A DNA stretch of 64,000 nucleotides from Sphingomonas sp. PR090111-T3T-6A (GTDB taxonomy: Bacteria > Pseudomonadota > Alphaproteobacteria > Sphingomonadales > Sphingomonadaceae): the NCBI RefSeq assembly GCF_000383095.1, contig NZ_AORL01000022.1, positions 124,001 to 188,000 on the forward strand, in the 5' to 3' direction. This document shows positions 27,787 through 37,861 of this stretch, one piece after another (the first letter of the stretch is position 1; every line of letters begins with the position of its first letter). Both the position numbers and the translations under genes were made by a program. The notes beneath the pieces are model-generated. The model was given only the letters and a program-made list of their open reading frames with translations, ran no database searches and was not told the DNA's origin.

Positions 27787-29094
27787 TCAATCCTCCTTGA
27801 TGGCGCTGGCGTCGCGCGTCTCGCGCATCCGGAGATAGGCGATCAGCGACAGCGCCACGAGCGCCGTCACATACCAGTAGAAGCCGCGCTCATGCCCCGC
27901 CTGCTTGAACCACAAGGCGACATATTCCGCCGTGCCGCCGAACAGCGCATTGGCGATGGCGTAAGGCAGCGCCACGCCCAGACCCCGAACCTCGGCGGGA
28001 AACAGCTCGGCCTTCACCACCGCATTGATCGCCGTGTAGCCGGTGATCGAGAGCAGCCCTGCCATCACCAGCAGGAAGGCGAGCGGGGCCGAGTGGACAT
28101 GCTCCAGCGTCGTGAAGACCGGCACGGTCAACACCACACCCGAGACGCCGAAGCCCACCATCAGCGGCTTGCGCCCGATCCGATCGCTGAGCGCGCCCGC
28201 CACCGGCTGGAGCGCGGTGTAGAGCAGCAGCGCCAGCGCCATGATCGCGCTCGCCGTGCCCGCGCTGAAGCCCGCCGTGTTGGCGAGGAATTTCTGCATG
28301 TAGATCGACCAGGCATAGAAGGCGACGGTGCCCCCCGCCGTCAGCGCCAGCACCAGCGCCGCCTCGCGGCGGTGCGACCCAAGCAGATCGGCGACCGAAC
28401 CGCGCCGCGCGCCGGTCCGCTCGGCATTGCGAAAGCTCTCGGTCTCGGCGAGCCCGCGCCGGATGCGCCACACCGCGATCGCCAGCGCAGCGCCGATCGC
28501 GAAGGGGATGCGCCAGCCCCACGCCGCCATCTGCTCGTGACTCAGCAAGGCCTGCAACACCAGCAGCAGCGCCAGCGACACGAGTTGCCCCGAGATCAGC
28601 GTCACATATTGGAAGCTCGACCAGAAGCCGCGATGCCGCCTGCCCGCCATCTCGGACAGATAGACCGCGCTCGCCCCATATTCGCCGCCGAGGCTCAAGC
28701 CTTGCAGCAGCCGTGCCACCACCAGCACGACCGGGGCCGCCGCTCCGATCTGCGCATAAGGCGGGCAGAGCGCGATCAGCAGCGCCCCCGCGCACATCAG
28801 CACCACCGAGAGGGTCAGCCCTGCCTTCCGCCCCTTGCGGTCTGCGAAAGTCCCCATCAGCCAGCCGCCGACCGGCCGCATGATGAAGCCCACCGCGAAG
28901 ACGGCGGCGGTATTCAGAAGCTGCGCGGTCTGGTCCGCCCTGGGGAAGAAGGCGCCCGCGAAATAAAGCGCGAAGGCCGAATAGGCATACCAGTCATACC
29001 ATTCGACCAGATTGCCCGCCGCCCCGCCGAGGATCGAGCGCAGGCGATGCGCGGCCGTCGGCGTGTCCTGTCCTGCCACCGTGGATATCGCCAT
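27787..29094 (-). CDS. kgtP: MFS transporter of the metabolite:H+ symporter family, KgtP-like
   Basis: 435 residues with twelve predicted membrane segments. Sequence blocks such as [42 protein letters not shown] and [17 protein letters not shown] closely match the alpha-ketoglutarate permease KgtP and relatives (ProP, ShiA) of the MHS family. The substrate is most likely a dicarboxylate such as 2-oxoglutarate, driven by protons; the exact substrate is inferred. It lies 31 bases upstream of recF on the same strand. Confidence 0.86.
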   Translation of the reverse strand: MAISTVAGQDTPTAAHRLRSILGGAAGNLVEWYDWYAYSAFALYFAGAFFPRADQTAQLLNTAAVFAVGFIMRPVGGWLMGTFADRKGRKAGLTLSVVLMCAGALLIALCPPYAQIGAAAPVVLVVARLLQGLSLGGEYGASAVYLSEMAGRRHRGFWSSFQYVTLISGQLVSLALLLVLQALLSHEQMAAWGWRIPFAIGAALAIAVWRIRRGLAETESFRNAERTGARRGSVADLLGSHRREAALVLALTAGGTVAFYAWSIYMQKFLANTAGFSAGTASAIMALALLLYTALQPVAGALSDRIGRKPLMVGFGVSGVVLTVPVFTTLEHVHSAPLAFLLVMAGLLSITGYTAINAVVKAELFPAEVRGLGVALPYAIANALFGGTAEYVALWFKQAGHERGFYWYVTALVALSLIAYLRMRETRDASAIKED

Positions 29095-29162
29095 CGCCGC
29101 GCTACGCTCCCGCCTCTTGCGTCCGATTGGTGGCGGGCGGGACGGGAAAGCTCAAGCCCCGC

Positions 29163-29354
29163 TCAGCGCCGCATCCCCGCCTCGCGGATCTTCTGGTCGG
29201 TCTTGTACTGGCTCAGCGCGTAGACCGACCAGATGGCGGCCGGCAGCCAACCGATGATCGTCAGTTGGAGGATCAGGCAGACGATCCCCGAGATCGGCTT
29301 CCCGATCGTGAAGAATTGCAGCCAGGGCAGCAACAGAGCCAGAATCAAACGCAT
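29163..29354 (-). CDS. YqaE/Pmp3 family small membrane protein
   Basis: 63 residues from the ATG at 29354. Two hydrophobic helices (LILALLLPWLQFFTIG and GIVCLILQLTIIGWLPAAIW) joined by a short loop, followed by a basic tail, match the Pmp3/UPF0057 family linked to membrane potential and stress tolerance. Unlike most members it lacks the early cysteine pair, and the loop reads GKPISG. A longer frame from 29411 adds 19 residues without similarity. Confidence 0.75.
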   Translation of the reverse strand: MRLILALLLPWLQFFTIGKPISGIVCLILQLTIIGWLPAAIWSVYALSQYKTDQKIREAGMRR

Positions 29355-29420
29355 CACGGTCCCCCTCTTCCGTCGAACAGCGGCGAGCCTAGCCGGGCTT
29401 TCCGCCCGCACGAAAGGCCG

Positions 29421-29464
29421 AAAAGGAAAGGGGCGGCCGGCACCTCGTCGATGCCGCCGCCCCC
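29421..29464 (-). terminator. Rho-independent terminator after dnaN
   Basis: Read on the minus strand, GGGGCGGCGGCA and TGCCGGCCGCCCC pair with one bulged base, followed by TTTCCTTTT. It lies 26 bases past the dnaN stop and before the YqaE-like gene, so dnaN is probably transcribed separately from the genes towards recF. Confidence 0.7.
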
Positions 29465-29490
29465 TTGCCAGTCGGTCGATGTCCGGCGCG

Positions 29491-30609
29491 TCAGACGCGC
29501 ATCGGCATCAGCACATAGAGCGCGGGGGCATTGTCGCCCTCGCGGATCAGCGTCGGGCCGGCGGCGTCGGCGAGGTGGACCTCCACCTCATCGCCCTCGA
29601 TCTGGCCGAGAATGTCCATCAGATAGCGCGCGTTGAAGCCGATATCGAAGCCCATCGACGCATAGAGGCCGGGCACTTCCTCGGCCGCCGTGCCATTCTC
29701 GGGCGAGGTGACCGAGAGCGTGATCTTGTCGCGATCGAGGCTCATCTTCACCGCGCGGGTCTTCTCCGACGCGATGGTGGCGACGCGGTCGACGCCTTCC
29801 ATGAAGCTCTTCGGATCGATCTTGAGCAGCTTGTCGTTCGCGGTCGGGATGACGCGCGAATAATCGGGGAAGGTGCCGTCGATCAGCTTCGACGTCAGGA
29901 TCGCGGTGCCCAGCCCGAAGCGGATCTTGGTGGCCGAGAGCGACACCTCGACCGAGCCGTCCACCTCTTCGAGCAGCTTGCGCAGCTCGCCCACGCACTT
30001 GCGCGGGATGATGATGCCCGGCATGCCGGCCGCGCCCTGCGGCTGCGGCGCTGTGAAGCGCGCGAGCCGGTGGCCGTCGGTCGCGGCGGCCTTGAGCACC
30101 GGGCCTTCCGGGCCGTCCTCAGCGGCGTGGACGTAGATGCCGTTCAGATAATAGCGCGTCTCTTCGGTCGAGATCGCGAAGCGCGTCTTGTCGATGATCT
30201 GGCGCAGCGTGGCAGCCGGAAGATCGAACTTGGTCGGCAGGTCACCCTCGGCGATCACCGGGAAATCGTCGCGCGGGAGCGTCGCGAGGTTGAAGCGCGC
30301 GCGGCCCGCCGTCACCAGCATCTTGCCCTCAGACGCCGAGAGCTGGACCTGCGAGCCCTCGGGCAGCTTGCGCACGATGTCGAACAGCGTATGCGCCGAC
30401 ACGGTGGTGGCGCCCGCAGTATCGACCGCCGCGTCGACCGTCTCGACGATCTGGAGATCGAGGTCGGTCGCCATCAGCTTCAGGCCACCCTCGGCCGCCG
30501 CCTCGATGAGCACGTTCGACAGGATCGGGATGGTGTTGCGCCGCTCCACCACGGACTGGACATGGCTCAGCCCCTTGAGAAGCGTTGCACGCTCGATCGT
30601 CGCCTTCAT
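29491..30609 (-). CDS. dnaN: DNA polymerase III subunit beta (sliding clamp)
   Basis: 372 residues, the normal length. It forms the ring clamp that tethers polymerase to DNA. Seen: the start MKATIERATLLKGLSHVQ, the repeated clamp folds, RARFNLATLPRDDFP, and the C-terminal APALYVLMPMRV typical of beta clamps (PM-R ending). dnaA, which often precedes dnaN, is not in this window. It has its own terminator downstream. Confidence 0.96.
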   Translation of the reverse strand: MKATIERATLLKGLSHVQSVVERRNTIPILSNVLIEAAAEGGLKLMATDLDLQIVETVDAAVDTAGATTVSAHTLFDIVRKLPEGSQVQLSASEGKMLVTAGRARFNLATLPRDDFPVIAEGDLPTKFDLPAATLRQIIDKTRFAISTEETRYYLNGIYVHAAEDGPEGPVLKAAATDGHRLARFTAPQPQGAAGMPGIIIPRKCVGELRKLLEEVDGSVEVSLSATKIRFGLGTAILTSKLIDGTFPDYSRVIPTANDKLLKIDPKSFMEGVDRVATIASEKTRAVKMSLDRDKITLSVTSPENGTAAEEVPGLYASMGFDIGFNARYLMDILGQIEGDEVEVHLADAAGPTLIREGDNAPALYVLMPMRV

Positions 30610-30690
30610 TCCGTCCCCGCTACACGCATGATTTGGGAGCCGGTTATAGCGTGCGCGCCGGCCGCCGCCAGCCCCCGAAAGCCCCCAAGC

Positions 30691-30722
30691 AAAAGGGGCC
30701 GGAGCGTCACCGCCCCGGCCCC
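30691..30722 (-). terminator. Rho-independent terminator after the beta-barrel gene
   Basis: GGGGCCGG (30695-30702) pairs with CCGGCCCC (30715-30722); on the minus strand TTTTGCTT follows. It lies 36 bases past the stop of the outer membrane protein gene at 30759. Confidence 0.75.
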
Positions 30723-30758
30723 TCTCTGTCGATCCGTCCTTACGGACGGCCCGCCTGC

Positions 30759-31265
30759 TTAGAAGCGGACGCCGAGACCGGCGATCACGGCATCACGACC
30801 GCCGAAGTTATCCTCGTACTCGGTACGGCGATATTCGGTCGAGATGTAGGTGTGCGGCGTCACCGCATACTCCAGGCCGCCGCCGAAACGGACGCCTTCG
30901 AGGTTGGTGTGGCCGGGCGCGCCAGCCTCGATGCGGGTGGTGTCGTAGCCGACCTTGGCGAAGCCGAGCAGCTTCGGGGTCAGGACGTAACCGACGCGAC
31001 CCGAGATCGCGAGATCACGCGAAGCGTGGATGCCGCCGAACTTGGTGGTCGAATCCTCGAGGGTCGCTTCGGCGCCGACGGTGATCTTCGGAGCGATCGC
31101 CTTGTCGTAACCGATGGCGCCACCGTAGGTGAAGCCGTCCTGGCCGTGGGTCTTGTCCCAGCCGAGGGTGACGCCGGCACGCGCGCCGGTGAAGGGGGCA
31201 GCGTCCTGCGCGAAGGCAGGAGCGGCGATGGCAATGGCCGCAACGGCGGCGAGAGCAATACGCAT
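30759..31265 (-). CDS. Outer membrane beta-barrel protein (opacity/porin-like)
   Basis: 168 residues. Signal peptide MRIALAAVAAIAIAAPAFAQ, then alternating hydrophobic/polar strands typical of an 8-stranded OMP_b-brl barrel (GARAGVTLGWDK, TYGGAIGYDKAI, FAKVGYDTTR, YISTEYRRTEYED) and the terminal VRF with C-terminal Phe recognised by the BAM complex. AAGGAG lies 7 bases before the ATG. It has its own terminator, and a tandem repeat about 80 bases upstream may be an operator. A structural or small-pore role is likely. Confidence 0.85.
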   Translation of the reverse strand: MRIALAAVAAIAIAAPAFAQDAAPFTGARAGVTLGWDKTHGQDGFTYGGAIGYDKAIAPKITVGAEATLEDSTTKFGGIHASRDLAISGRVGYVLTPKLLGFAKVGYDTTRIEAGAPGHTNLEGVRFGGGLEYAVTPHTYISTEYRRTEYEDNFGGRDAVIAGLGVRF

Positions 31266-31346
31266 ATTCTAACTCCTTACGCTTGCGTCCCGGCGGTTTG
31301 AGGGGGATGCCGGGTTCGCGGCGGCGCCTCTGGGCCCCGCTACATG

Positions 31347-31364
31347 AACGTCACATAAACGTCA
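31347..31364. promoter_or_regulatory. Tandem AACGTCA repeats, candidate operator
   Basis: AACGTCA occurs at 31347-31353 and again at 31358-31364, 11 bases apart, about one helical turn. The pair sits in the divergent gap between the beta-barrel gene and the IalB-like gene. Such spacing is typical of direct-repeat sites for OmpR-type regulators. Confidence 0.3.
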
Positions 31365-31365
31365 T

Positions 31366-31920
31366 ATGAGCTGTTGCCGCGGTGCAACATGGGTCGGGGG
31401 ATTGGCGGCTTTGGGGGTTGAATCTCGTCTGGCAATACTATGCGCGAGCCTGTTCCTGGCCTCCGCGGCTCACGCCGAAGAGCGCACGTCCATCGCCGTC
31501 TTCCGGGATTGGGGCGCATTCCGCGAAGGTTCCGAAGGGTCGCCGACACGCTGCTTCGCGATCGCCGAGCCGCCCCCCGGCACGCGCGCCGCAGGGCGTG
31601 GCGCATTCGCCTCGGTGGCCAGTTGGCCCCAAAAACGAATCCGCGCGCAAATTTCGATTCACCTCAGTCACGACCATCGCAACGGCGCACCGGTGACCCT
31701 CAACATCGGCGATTCGGCTTTCCTGCTCACGGCGCAGGGCCGTTCCGCCTGGGCGCGGGACCGTCATGCCGACGCGCGGATCGTCTCGGCGATTCGATCG
31801 GGCAGCTCGATGAGCGTGAGCAGCGTCGCGCCGGACGGCACGCCCTTCGCCGACGCCTATCGCCTGCGCGGCGCCGCAAGCGCGATCGATTCGGCGATGC
31901 TGGCCTGCCCGATGCGCTGA
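31366..31920 (+). CDS. IalB-like (invasion associated locus B) family exported protein
   Basis: 184 residues from the ATG at 31366; in-frame TTG codons at 31402 and 31411 would give a more usual signal peptide length, so the start is uncertain. The hydrophobic stretch [16 protein letters not shown] is the signal core. The mature part matches the IalB pattern: WGAF, a Cys (RCFAIAEP), [58 protein letters not shown]. Family members are periplasmic proteins of unproven function common in Alphaproteobacteria. It precedes rlmN by 52 bases, as in other sphingomonads. Confidence 0.75.
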   Translation: MSCCRGATWVGGLAALGVESRLAILCASLFLASAAHAEERTSIAVFRDWGAFREGSEGSPTRCFAIAEPPPGTRAAGRGAFASVASWPQKRIRAQISIHLSHDHRNGAPVTLNIGDSAFLLTAQGRSAWARDRHADARIVSAIRSGSSMSVSSVAPDGTPFADAYRLRGAASAIDSAMLACPMR

Positions 31921-31972
31921 GGCCTTCCGGCCAGCGCTGGAAAAATCGCCCGACTTCCCCTATGTGCGCGCG

Positions 31973-33178
31973 ATGCAGACCGCCCCGAACCTGATGCCGA
32001 TTCCCGGCCACGTCGATCCCGTGCCCGTTCCGCGCGCCACTCCCGCCCGCGCCGACGGCAAGGTGGACCTCGTCGGCCTCACCCGCGATCAGATCCGGGC
32101 GGAGCTGGAAGCCGCCGGCATGGAGCCCAAGCAGGCCAAGCTCCGCTCCAAGCAGCTCTGGCACTGGATTTACAACCGCGGCGCCACGTCGTTCGAGACG
32201 ATGACCGACATCGCCAAGGCCCAGCATCCGTGGCTGGACCAGCGCTTCACGGTCGATCGCCCGGCGGTGGTCGAGGCGCAGGTCTCCTCGGACGGCACGC
32301 GCAAATGGCTGCTGCGCTCCACCGACGGCCATGATTTCGAGATGGTCTTCATCCCCGACGCGGATCGCGGCACGCTCTGTGTCTCGTCGCAGGTCGGCTG
32401 CACGCTCAACTGCCGCTTCTGCCACACCGGCACGATGCGCCTCGTTCGCAACCTGACGCCGGGCGAGATCGTCGGCCAGGTGATGCTCGCGCGCGATTCG
32501 CTGGGTGAATGGCCGAGCCAGCCCGAGGGCCGGATGCTCACCAACATCGTGATGATGGGCATGGGCGAGCCGCTCTACAATTTCGACGCGGTACGCGATG
32601 CGCTGAAGATCGTGATGGACGGCGACGGCCTCGCCCTCTCCAAGCGCCGCATCACGCTCTCCACCTCGGGCGTGGTGCCGATGATGGCGCGCGCCGGCGA
32701 GGAGATCGGCGTCAACCTCGCCGTCTCGCTCCACGCGGTGACGAAGGAGGTGCGCGACGAGATCGTGCCGCTCAACAAGAAGTACGGCATCGAGGAGCTG
32801 CTCGCCGCCTGCGCCGCCTATCCGGGCGCCAACAACGCGCGACGCATCACCTTCGAATATGTGATGCTGAAGGACAAGAACGACAGCGACGCCGACGCGC
32901 ACGAGCTGGTCCGCCTGATCCGCAAGTACAAGCTGCCCGCCAAGGTGAACCTCATCCCGTTCAACCCGTGGGAGGGCGCCGCCTACGAATGCTCGACGCC
33001 GGAGCGCATCCGCTCCTTCTCGAACATCGTGTTCGAGGCGGGCATCTCGGCGCCGGTGCGCACCCCGCGCGGCCGCGACATCGACGCCGCCTGCGGCCAG
33101 CTCAAGACGTCGGCCGAGAAGCGCAGCCGCGCCGAACTCGACCGGCTCGCCGAAGAGAAGCAGGCCGCGCTCGGATAA
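31973..33178 (+). CDS. rlmN: Dual-specificity 23S rRNA/tRNA adenine-C2 methyltransferase RlmN
   Basis: 401 residues from the ATG at 31973; a GTG at 31964 is also possible. Radical SAM enzyme that methylates A2503 of 23S rRNA and A37 of some tRNAs. The CxxxCxxC motif is Cys143, Cys147, Cys150 (CTLNCRFC), followed by GEPLYN, STSGVVP and the C-terminal [15 protein letters not shown] with the methyl-carrying cysteine. The LWHWIYNRG region near residue 63 is family-typical. RlmN rather than Cfr by overall motif set and chromosomal context. Confidence 0.95.
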   Translation: MQTAPNLMPIPGHVDPVPVPRATPARADGKVDLVGLTRDQIRAELEAAGMEPKQAKLRSKQLWHWIYNRGATSFETMTDIAKAQHPWLDQRFTVDRPAVVEAQVSSDGTRKWLLRSTDGHDFEMVFIPDADRGTLCVSSQVGCTLNCRFCHTGTMRLVRNLTPGEIVGQVMLARDSLGEWPSQPEGRMLTNIVMMGMGEPLYNFDAVRDALKIVMDGDGLALSKRRITLSTSGVVPMMARAGEEIGVNLAVSLHAVTKEVRDEIVPLNKKYGIEELLAACAAYPGANNARRITFEYVMLKDKNDSDADAHELVRLIRKYKLPAKVNLIPFNPWEGAAYECSTPERIRSFSNIVFEAGISAPVRTPRGRDIDAACGQLKTSAEKRSRAELDRLAEEKQAALG

Positions 33179-33220
33179 GCTTGCGAAATCAATGTCGAGC
33201 CGGTTAACCTCGGTTTCGAC

Positions 33221-34444
33221 ATGCTACTTGATCCGTTCCTGCGCCGTATCGTCCGGTCGGGCGAATTGATCATCACCGACGCCTCCGGGCAGGCGCGCCG
33301 CTACGGCACGCCGAACCCGGAGCGTCCGCCCATAGCGCTGCGCTTCCACGACAAGCGCGTGGCGCTGGACATCATGCGCCGCCCGACCCTCGGCATGCCG
33401 GAAGCCTATATGGACGGCCGCATCGACATCGAGGGCGACGACATCCTCGGCTTCCTCGATCTCTTCCGCTTCAACACGGCGTGGGAGAAGGCGGTCGAGG
33501 ACGGGCTCGGCATCGGCGAGCATCCCTGGCTGATGAAGCTCGGCCGCGCCAATTCGCTGCTCCAGTCGAAGCGCAACGTCGCCCATCATTATGATCTCAA
33601 CGACCGGCTCTACGATCTCTTCCTCGATCGCGACCGCCAATATAGCTGCGCCTATTTCAGCGAGGACAACCGCGCCCACGATCTGGAGCGCGCCCAGCTC
33701 GACAAGAAGGCGCACATCGCCGCCAAGCTGAACCTGAAACCCGGTCTCAAGGTGCTGGATATCGGCTGCGGCTGGGGCGGGATGGCGCTCTATCTGAACC
33801 GGGTCGCCGATGTGGACGTGCTCGGCATCACGCTCTCGGAGGAGCAGCTCAAGGTCGCCCGCAGGCGGGCGCAGGAAGCCGGTGTCGCCGATCGCGTGAA
33901 GTTCGAGCTGATCGACTATCGCACGCTCGATGGCCGGTTCGACAGGATCGTCTCAGTCGGCATGTTCGAACATGTCGGCGCGCCACATTTCCGCAACTAT
34001 TTCGCCAGGGTCCGCGATCTGCTGGCGGACGACGGCGTGGCGCTGATCCACACCATCGGGCGCGTCGGCGGCCCGAGCTACACCGACAGCTTCACCGCCA
34101 AATATATCTTCCCCGGCGGCTATATCCCGGCGCTTTCAGAGACGGTGGCGGCGAGTGAGCGCGAGCGGCTGATGCTCTCCGACGTGGAGATATTGCGCCT
34201 CCACTACGCGCTCACCATCGAGCATTGGTACGAGCGCACCACCGCCGCCAGGCCGCAGATCATCGACCTGTATGACGAGCGCTTCTATCGGATGTGGCGT
34301 TTCTACCTTGCCGGCGCGCTGACGGCGTTCCGCTGGGGCGAGATGGTCAATTTCCAGCTCCAGTTCGTGAAGGACCGCCGCGCGCTGCCGATCACCCGCG
34401 ACTATATGGCGCGGGCCGAGAAGGAGCTGCTGGCCAAGGGCTGA
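33221..34444 (+). CDS. cfa: Cyclopropane-fatty-acyl-phospholipid synthase
   Basis: 407 residues. It uses SAM to add a methylene bridge to unsaturated acyl chains of membrane phospholipids. The N-terminal lipid-binding region (to about residue 110) is followed by the HHYDLNDRLYDLFLD motif, the SAM-binding VLDIGCGWGGMALYL near residue 180, and SVGMFEHVG and the C-terminal FQLQFVKDR characteristic of CFA synthases. It follows rlmN by 42 bases on the same strand. Confidence 0.93.
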   Translation: MLLDPFLRRIVRSGELIITDASGQARRYGTPNPERPPIALRFHDKRVALDIMRRPTLGMPEAYMDGRIDIEGDDILGFLDLFRFNTAWEKAVEDGLGIGEHPWLMKLGRANSLLQSKRNVAHHYDLNDRLYDLFLDRDRQYSCAYFSEDNRAHDLERAQLDKKAHIAAKLNLKPGLKVLDIGCGWGGMALYLNRVADVDVLGITLSEEQLKVARRRAQEAGVADRVKFELIDYRTLDGRFDRIVSVGMFEHVGAPHFRNYFARVRDLLADDGVALIHTIGRVGGPSYTDSFTAKYIFPGGYIPALSETVAASERERLMLSDVEILRLHYALTIEHWYERTTAARPQIIDLYDERFYRMWRFYLAGALTAFRWGEMVNFQLQFVKDRRALPITRDYMARAEKELLAKG

Positions 34445-34447
34445 GCC

Positions 34448-34867
34448 TTATCGGGGGCGTGCGGCCTTCAGCGCCTTGCGCTTGATTTTGGCGGCCTTGC
34501 GCGCCTCGTCGGGGGTAACGATGCCGTCGCGGTTGAGGTCCGCCCCGTCGAAATGGGCGGTGGCTGCCGCGATGAAGACGTCGCGCGGGATGCGGCCGGT
34601 GTGGGACTGGTCGACCGCGTCGAACTGCGCATCCACCATCGCCCAGCCCTTTTCCGTCGGAGTCGCGCTCTTCGCCTTGGCGATGGCGGCAAGGGCCGCG
34701 TGATATTCCTCGCGGGTCAGGATGCCGTCATGGTTGGTGTCGGCCCGGTCGAACATCGTGGCAGCGCGCGCCACCACGTCGGTGCGCTTGACCGGCGGCG
34801 GATCGGCGAGCGCCACACCCGCGACACAGATCATCGGCAAAAGAACGAGCCCGCATCTCGACATCAT
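34448..34867 (-). CDS. EF-hand domain secreted protein
   Basis: 139 residues from the ATG at 34867; a frame from 34966 would overlap the argG upstream region. The N-terminus is a signal peptide ([20 protein letters not shown]). Two good EF-hand loops, [12 protein letters not shown] and [12 protein letters not shown], flank a degenerate one, [12 protein letters not shown]. The C-terminal tail is lysine/arginine rich. Calcium binding in the periplasm is likely; the partner is unknown. It is convergent with cfa (3 bases apart) and divergent from argG. Confidence 0.83.
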   Translation of the reverse strand: MMSRCGLVLLPMICVAGVALADPPPVKRTDVVARAATMFDRADTNHDGILTREEYHAALAAIAKAKSATPTEKGWAMVDAQFDAVDQSHTGRIPRDVFIAAATAHFDGADLNRDGIVTPDEARKAAKIKRKALKAARPR

Positions 34868-34949
34868 GACACTCCGGGTTGAACCGAAGGCGTCGCGATG
34901 GCACAGGCGCGCGCGATCCGTAACCCCCAACCCCATGAAGGAATCAGCC

Positions 34950-36170
34950 ATGACGCAACAGGTCAATCGCGTCGTCCTCGCCTATTCGGGCGGCCTCGAC
35001 ACCAGCGTCATCCTCAAATGGCTGAAGGAGACCTACAATTGCGAGGTCGTCACCTTCACGGCCGATCTCGGCCAGGGCGAGGAGCTGGAGCCGGCGCGCA
35101 AGAAGGCCGAGCTGATGGGCGTGAAGCCCGAGCATATCTTCATCGACGATCTGCGCGAGGAATTCACCCGCGACTATGTGTTCCCGATGATGCGCGCCAA
35201 CGCGCTCTACGAGGGCACCTATCTGCTCGGCACCTCGATCGCGCGGCCGCTGATCGCCAAGCGCCAGATCGAGATCGCGCGCCAGGTCGGCGCCGATGCC
35301 GTCAGCCATGGCGCCACCGGTAAGGGCAACGATCAGGTCCGCTTCGAGCTCGGCTATTACGCGCTCCAACCCGACATCAAGGTGATCGCGCCGTGGCGCG
35401 AATGGGACCTGACCAGCCGCACGAAGCTGATCGAATATGCCGAGAAGCACCAGATCCCGGTGCCCAAGGACAAGCGCGGCGAATCGCCCTTCTCCACCGA
35501 CGCGAACCTCCTCCACACCTCGTCCGAGGGTAAGGTGCTGGAAGACCCGTGGCAGGAGGTGCCCGACTATGTCTATTCGCGCACCGTCAACCCGGAGGAC
35601 GCGCCCGACGCGCCCGAATATATCACCATCGATTTCGAGAAGGGCGACGGCGTCGCGCTGAACGGCGTCGGCATGTCGCCGGCGACGCTGCTGGCGGCGC
35701 TCAACGATCTCGGCCGCAAGCATGGCATCGGCCGCCTCGACCTCGTCGAGAACCGCTTCGTCGGCATGAAGTCGCGCGGCATGTACGAGACGCCCGGCGG
35801 CACCATCTACCACGCCGCGCATCGCGGCATCGAGCAGATCACCCTCGATCGCGGCGCTGCGCATCTGAAGGACGAGCTCGCCATCCGTTATGCCGAGCTG
35901 ATCTACAACGGCTTCTGGTTCTCGCCCGAGCGCGAGATGCTCCAGTCGGCGATCGACTACAGCCAGGAGAAGGTGGCGGGCACCGTCCGCCTCAAGCTCT
36001 ACAAGGGCGGCGTCCATGTCGTCGGCCGCAAGTCGCCGAACACGCTCTATTCCGAGAAGGTCGTCACCTTCGAGGACGACGCCGGCGCCTACGACCAGCG
36101 CGACGCGGCGGGCTTCATCAAGCTCAATGCGCTCCGCCTGCGCCTGCTTGGCCGCCGCGACGGCCGCTGA
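34950..36170 (+). CDS. argG: Argininosuccinate synthase
   Basis: 406 residues from the ATG at 34950, supported by AAGGAA upstream; an ATG at 34935 adds five residues. It joins citrulline and aspartate with ATP in arginine synthesis. N-type ATP pyrophosphatase motif AYSGGLDTS is at residues 10-18; the [16 protein letters not shown] and GMYETPGG segments are conserved. A strong terminator follows. argB is also in this window but 12 kb away, so arginine genes are scattered. Confidence 0.97.
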   Translation: MTQQVNRVVLAYSGGLDTSVILKWLKETYNCEVVTFTADLGQGEELEPARKKAELMGVKPEHIFIDDLREEFTRDYVFPMMRANALYEGTYLLGTSIARPLIAKRQIEIARQVGADAVSHGATGKGNDQVRFELGYYALQPDIKVIAPWREWDLTSRTKLIEYAEKHQIPVPKDKRGESPFSTDANLLHTSSEGKVLEDPWQEVPDYVYSRTVNPEDAPDAPEYITIDFEKGDGVALNGVGMSPATLLAALNDLGRKHGIGRLDLVENRFVGMKSRGMYETPGGTIYHAAHRGIEQITLDRGAAHLKDELAIRYAELIYNGFWFSPEREMLQSAIDYSQEKVAGTVRLKLYKGGVHVVGRKSPNTLYSEKVVTFEDDAGAYDQRDAAGFIKLNALRLRLLGRRDGR

Positions 36171-36190
36171 TCGGCGAATCGATTCAGTGA

Positions 36191-36231
36191 AGGGCGGCGA
36201 ATCCCCGAACGGGATTCGCCGCCCTTTTCTT
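36191..36231 (+). terminator. Rho-independent terminator of argG
   Basis: A perfect 15-bp stem (36191-36205 with 36211-36225) and 5-base loop is followed by TTTTCTT. It lies 20 bases after argG and isolates it from the downstream glycosylation cluster. The rest of the gap to 36295 shows nothing else. Confidence 0.92.
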
Positions 36232-36295
36232 ATGCCCTCACCGCGACGCGGCGGGCGTTAACCCTAAATTATTTCTCCACAGGCATCCCGTCCTC

Positions 36296-37861
36296 ATGGA
36301 TCGGCGGGAGAAGAGTGTGAGCGCTCGGCATCAGGACAAGGTGGACGTCGCCATCATCGGCGCAGGTCCCGCAGGCCTCACCGCCGCCTATCTCCTCACC
36401 AGGGCGGGCAAGCGCGTCACGGTGATCGAGAAAGACCCGACTTACGTCGGCGGCATCAGCCGCACCGTCGAGCACAACGGCTTCCGCTTCGACATCGGCG
36501 GCCACCGATTCTTCTCGAAGTCGCGTGAGGTGGTCGATCTCTGGAACGAGATTCTGCCTGACGACTTCATCGAGCGGCCGCGCATGAGCCGCATCTATTA
36601 CGAGGGCAAGTTCTACAGCTATCCGCTGCGCGCGTTCGAGGCACTGTGGAACCTCGGCGTGTTCCGCTCGGGCCTGTGCATGGCGAGCTATCTGCGCTGG
36701 AAGCTCTTCCCCAAGAAGGACACCCGCTCCTTCCAGGATTGGACGATCAACCAGTTCGGCGCCAAGCTGTTCGGCATCTTCTTCAAGACCTACACCGAGA
36801 AGGTCTGGGGCATGCCCTGCGACGAAATCTCCGCCGACTGGGCGGCGCAGCGCATCAAGGGCCTGAGCCTCGGCAAGGCCGTGCTGGACGGATTCAAGCG
36901 CTCGCTGGGCCTCAACAGGAAGCCCAATGACGGCATGGAAACCAAGACGCTGCTGGAGAGCTTCCGCTATCCGCGGCGCGGCCCCGGCATGATGTGGGAG
37001 GCCGCGCGCGACCGAGTGGTCGAGGGCGGCAACACGGTGCTCATGGCCCATGCGCTCAAGCAGCTCTCGCAGGATGCCAGCGGCTGGCGCGTCACCGCGA
37101 CCGGGCCGGACGGCAACCGCGTGATCCGCGCCGACCATGTCATCTCGTCCGCGCCGATGCGCGAGCTGGCGGGGCGCATCCATCCGCTGCCGGCCTCGCT
37201 GCCGGACGCGCTCGATCTGAAGTATCGCGACTTCCTGACCGTCGCGCTGATGATCCGCTCGCCCGATCTCTTCCCGGACAACTGGATCTATATCCACGAT
37301 TCGAAGGTGAAGGTCGGCCGCATCCAGAATTTCCGGAGCTGGTCACCCGAGATGGTGCCCGATCCCGATCTCGCCTGCGTCGGCCTCGAATATTTCTGCT
37401 TCGAGGGCGATGGGCTGTGGAACTCGTCCGACGCCGATCTCGTCGCGCTGGCGACGAAGGAAATGGGGCTGCTCGGCCTGTGCGATCCGGCCGCCGTCGA
37501 GGGTGGCGTGGTGGTGCGTCAGGAGAAGGCCTATCCGGTCTACGACGACACCTATGCCCAGCACGTCACCGCGATGCGCGAGGAGCTGGAGGCGGCCTAT
37601 CCGACGCTTCACCTCGTCGGCCGCAACGGGATGCACCGCTACAACAACCAGGATCATGCGATGATGACGGCGATGCTGACCGTCCGCAACATCCTGGCCG
37701 GCCACCGCCAGTTCGACGTCTGGGCGGTGAACGAGGACGCCGAATATCACGAGGCGGGCAAGGAGGGCGAAGCCGCCCAGATTGTCCGCCCGATCGAGGA
37801 GGACGCGCGCGCGGCGCTGGGCTCGGTCCGCGCCGTGCCCCGCCGCCTGCACGCGGCATGA
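36296..37861 (+). CDS. NAD(P)/FAD-dependent oxidoreductase, UGM/amine-oxidase-like
   Basis: 521 residues. Residues 17-45 form a Rossmann FAD motif ([20 protein letters not shown]); [24 protein letters not shown] follows as in UDP-galactopyranose mutase and protoporphyrinogen-oxidase-like enzymes, with the segment split here by family-typical HNGF. The C-terminal [15 protein letters not shown] segment near 440 is characteristic of a subgroup found in polysaccharide clusters. It may isomerise or oxidise a nucleotide or lipid-linked sugar, but the substrate is unknown. Its stop overlaps the next gene by 4 bases (ATGA), tying it to the membrane glycosyltransferase. Confidence 0.8.
   Translation: MDRREKSVSARHQDKVDVAIIGAGPAGLTAAYLLTRAGKRVTVIEKDPTYVGGISRTVEHNGFRFDIGGHRFFSKSREVVDLWNEILPDDFIERPRMSRIYYEGKFYSYPLRAFEALWNLGVFRSGLCMASYLRWKLFPKKDTRSFQDWTINQFGAKLFGIFFKTYTEKVWGMPCDEISADWAAQRIKGLSLGKAVLDGFKRSLGLNRKPNDGMETKTLLESFRYPRRGPGMMWEAARDRVVEGGNTVLMAHALKQLSQDASGWRVTATGPDGNRVIRADHVISSAPMRELAGRIHPLPASLPDALDLKYRDFLTVALMIRSPDLFPDNWIYIHDSKVKVGRIQNFRSWSPEMVPDPDLACVGLEYFCFEGDGLWNSSDADLVALATKEMGLLGLCDPAAVEGGVVVRQEKAYPVYDDTYAQHVTAMREELEAAYPTLHLVGRNGMHRYNNQDHAMMTAMLTVRNILAGHRQFDVWAVNEDAEYHEAGKEGEAAQIVRPIEEDARAALGSVRAVPRRLHAA

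Noticed and set aside
34722-34949. Upstream in-frame extension of argG
   Set aside because: The added 76 residues have no similarity to argininosuccinate synthases and would overlap the divergent EF-hand gene; AAGGAA supports the start at 34950.
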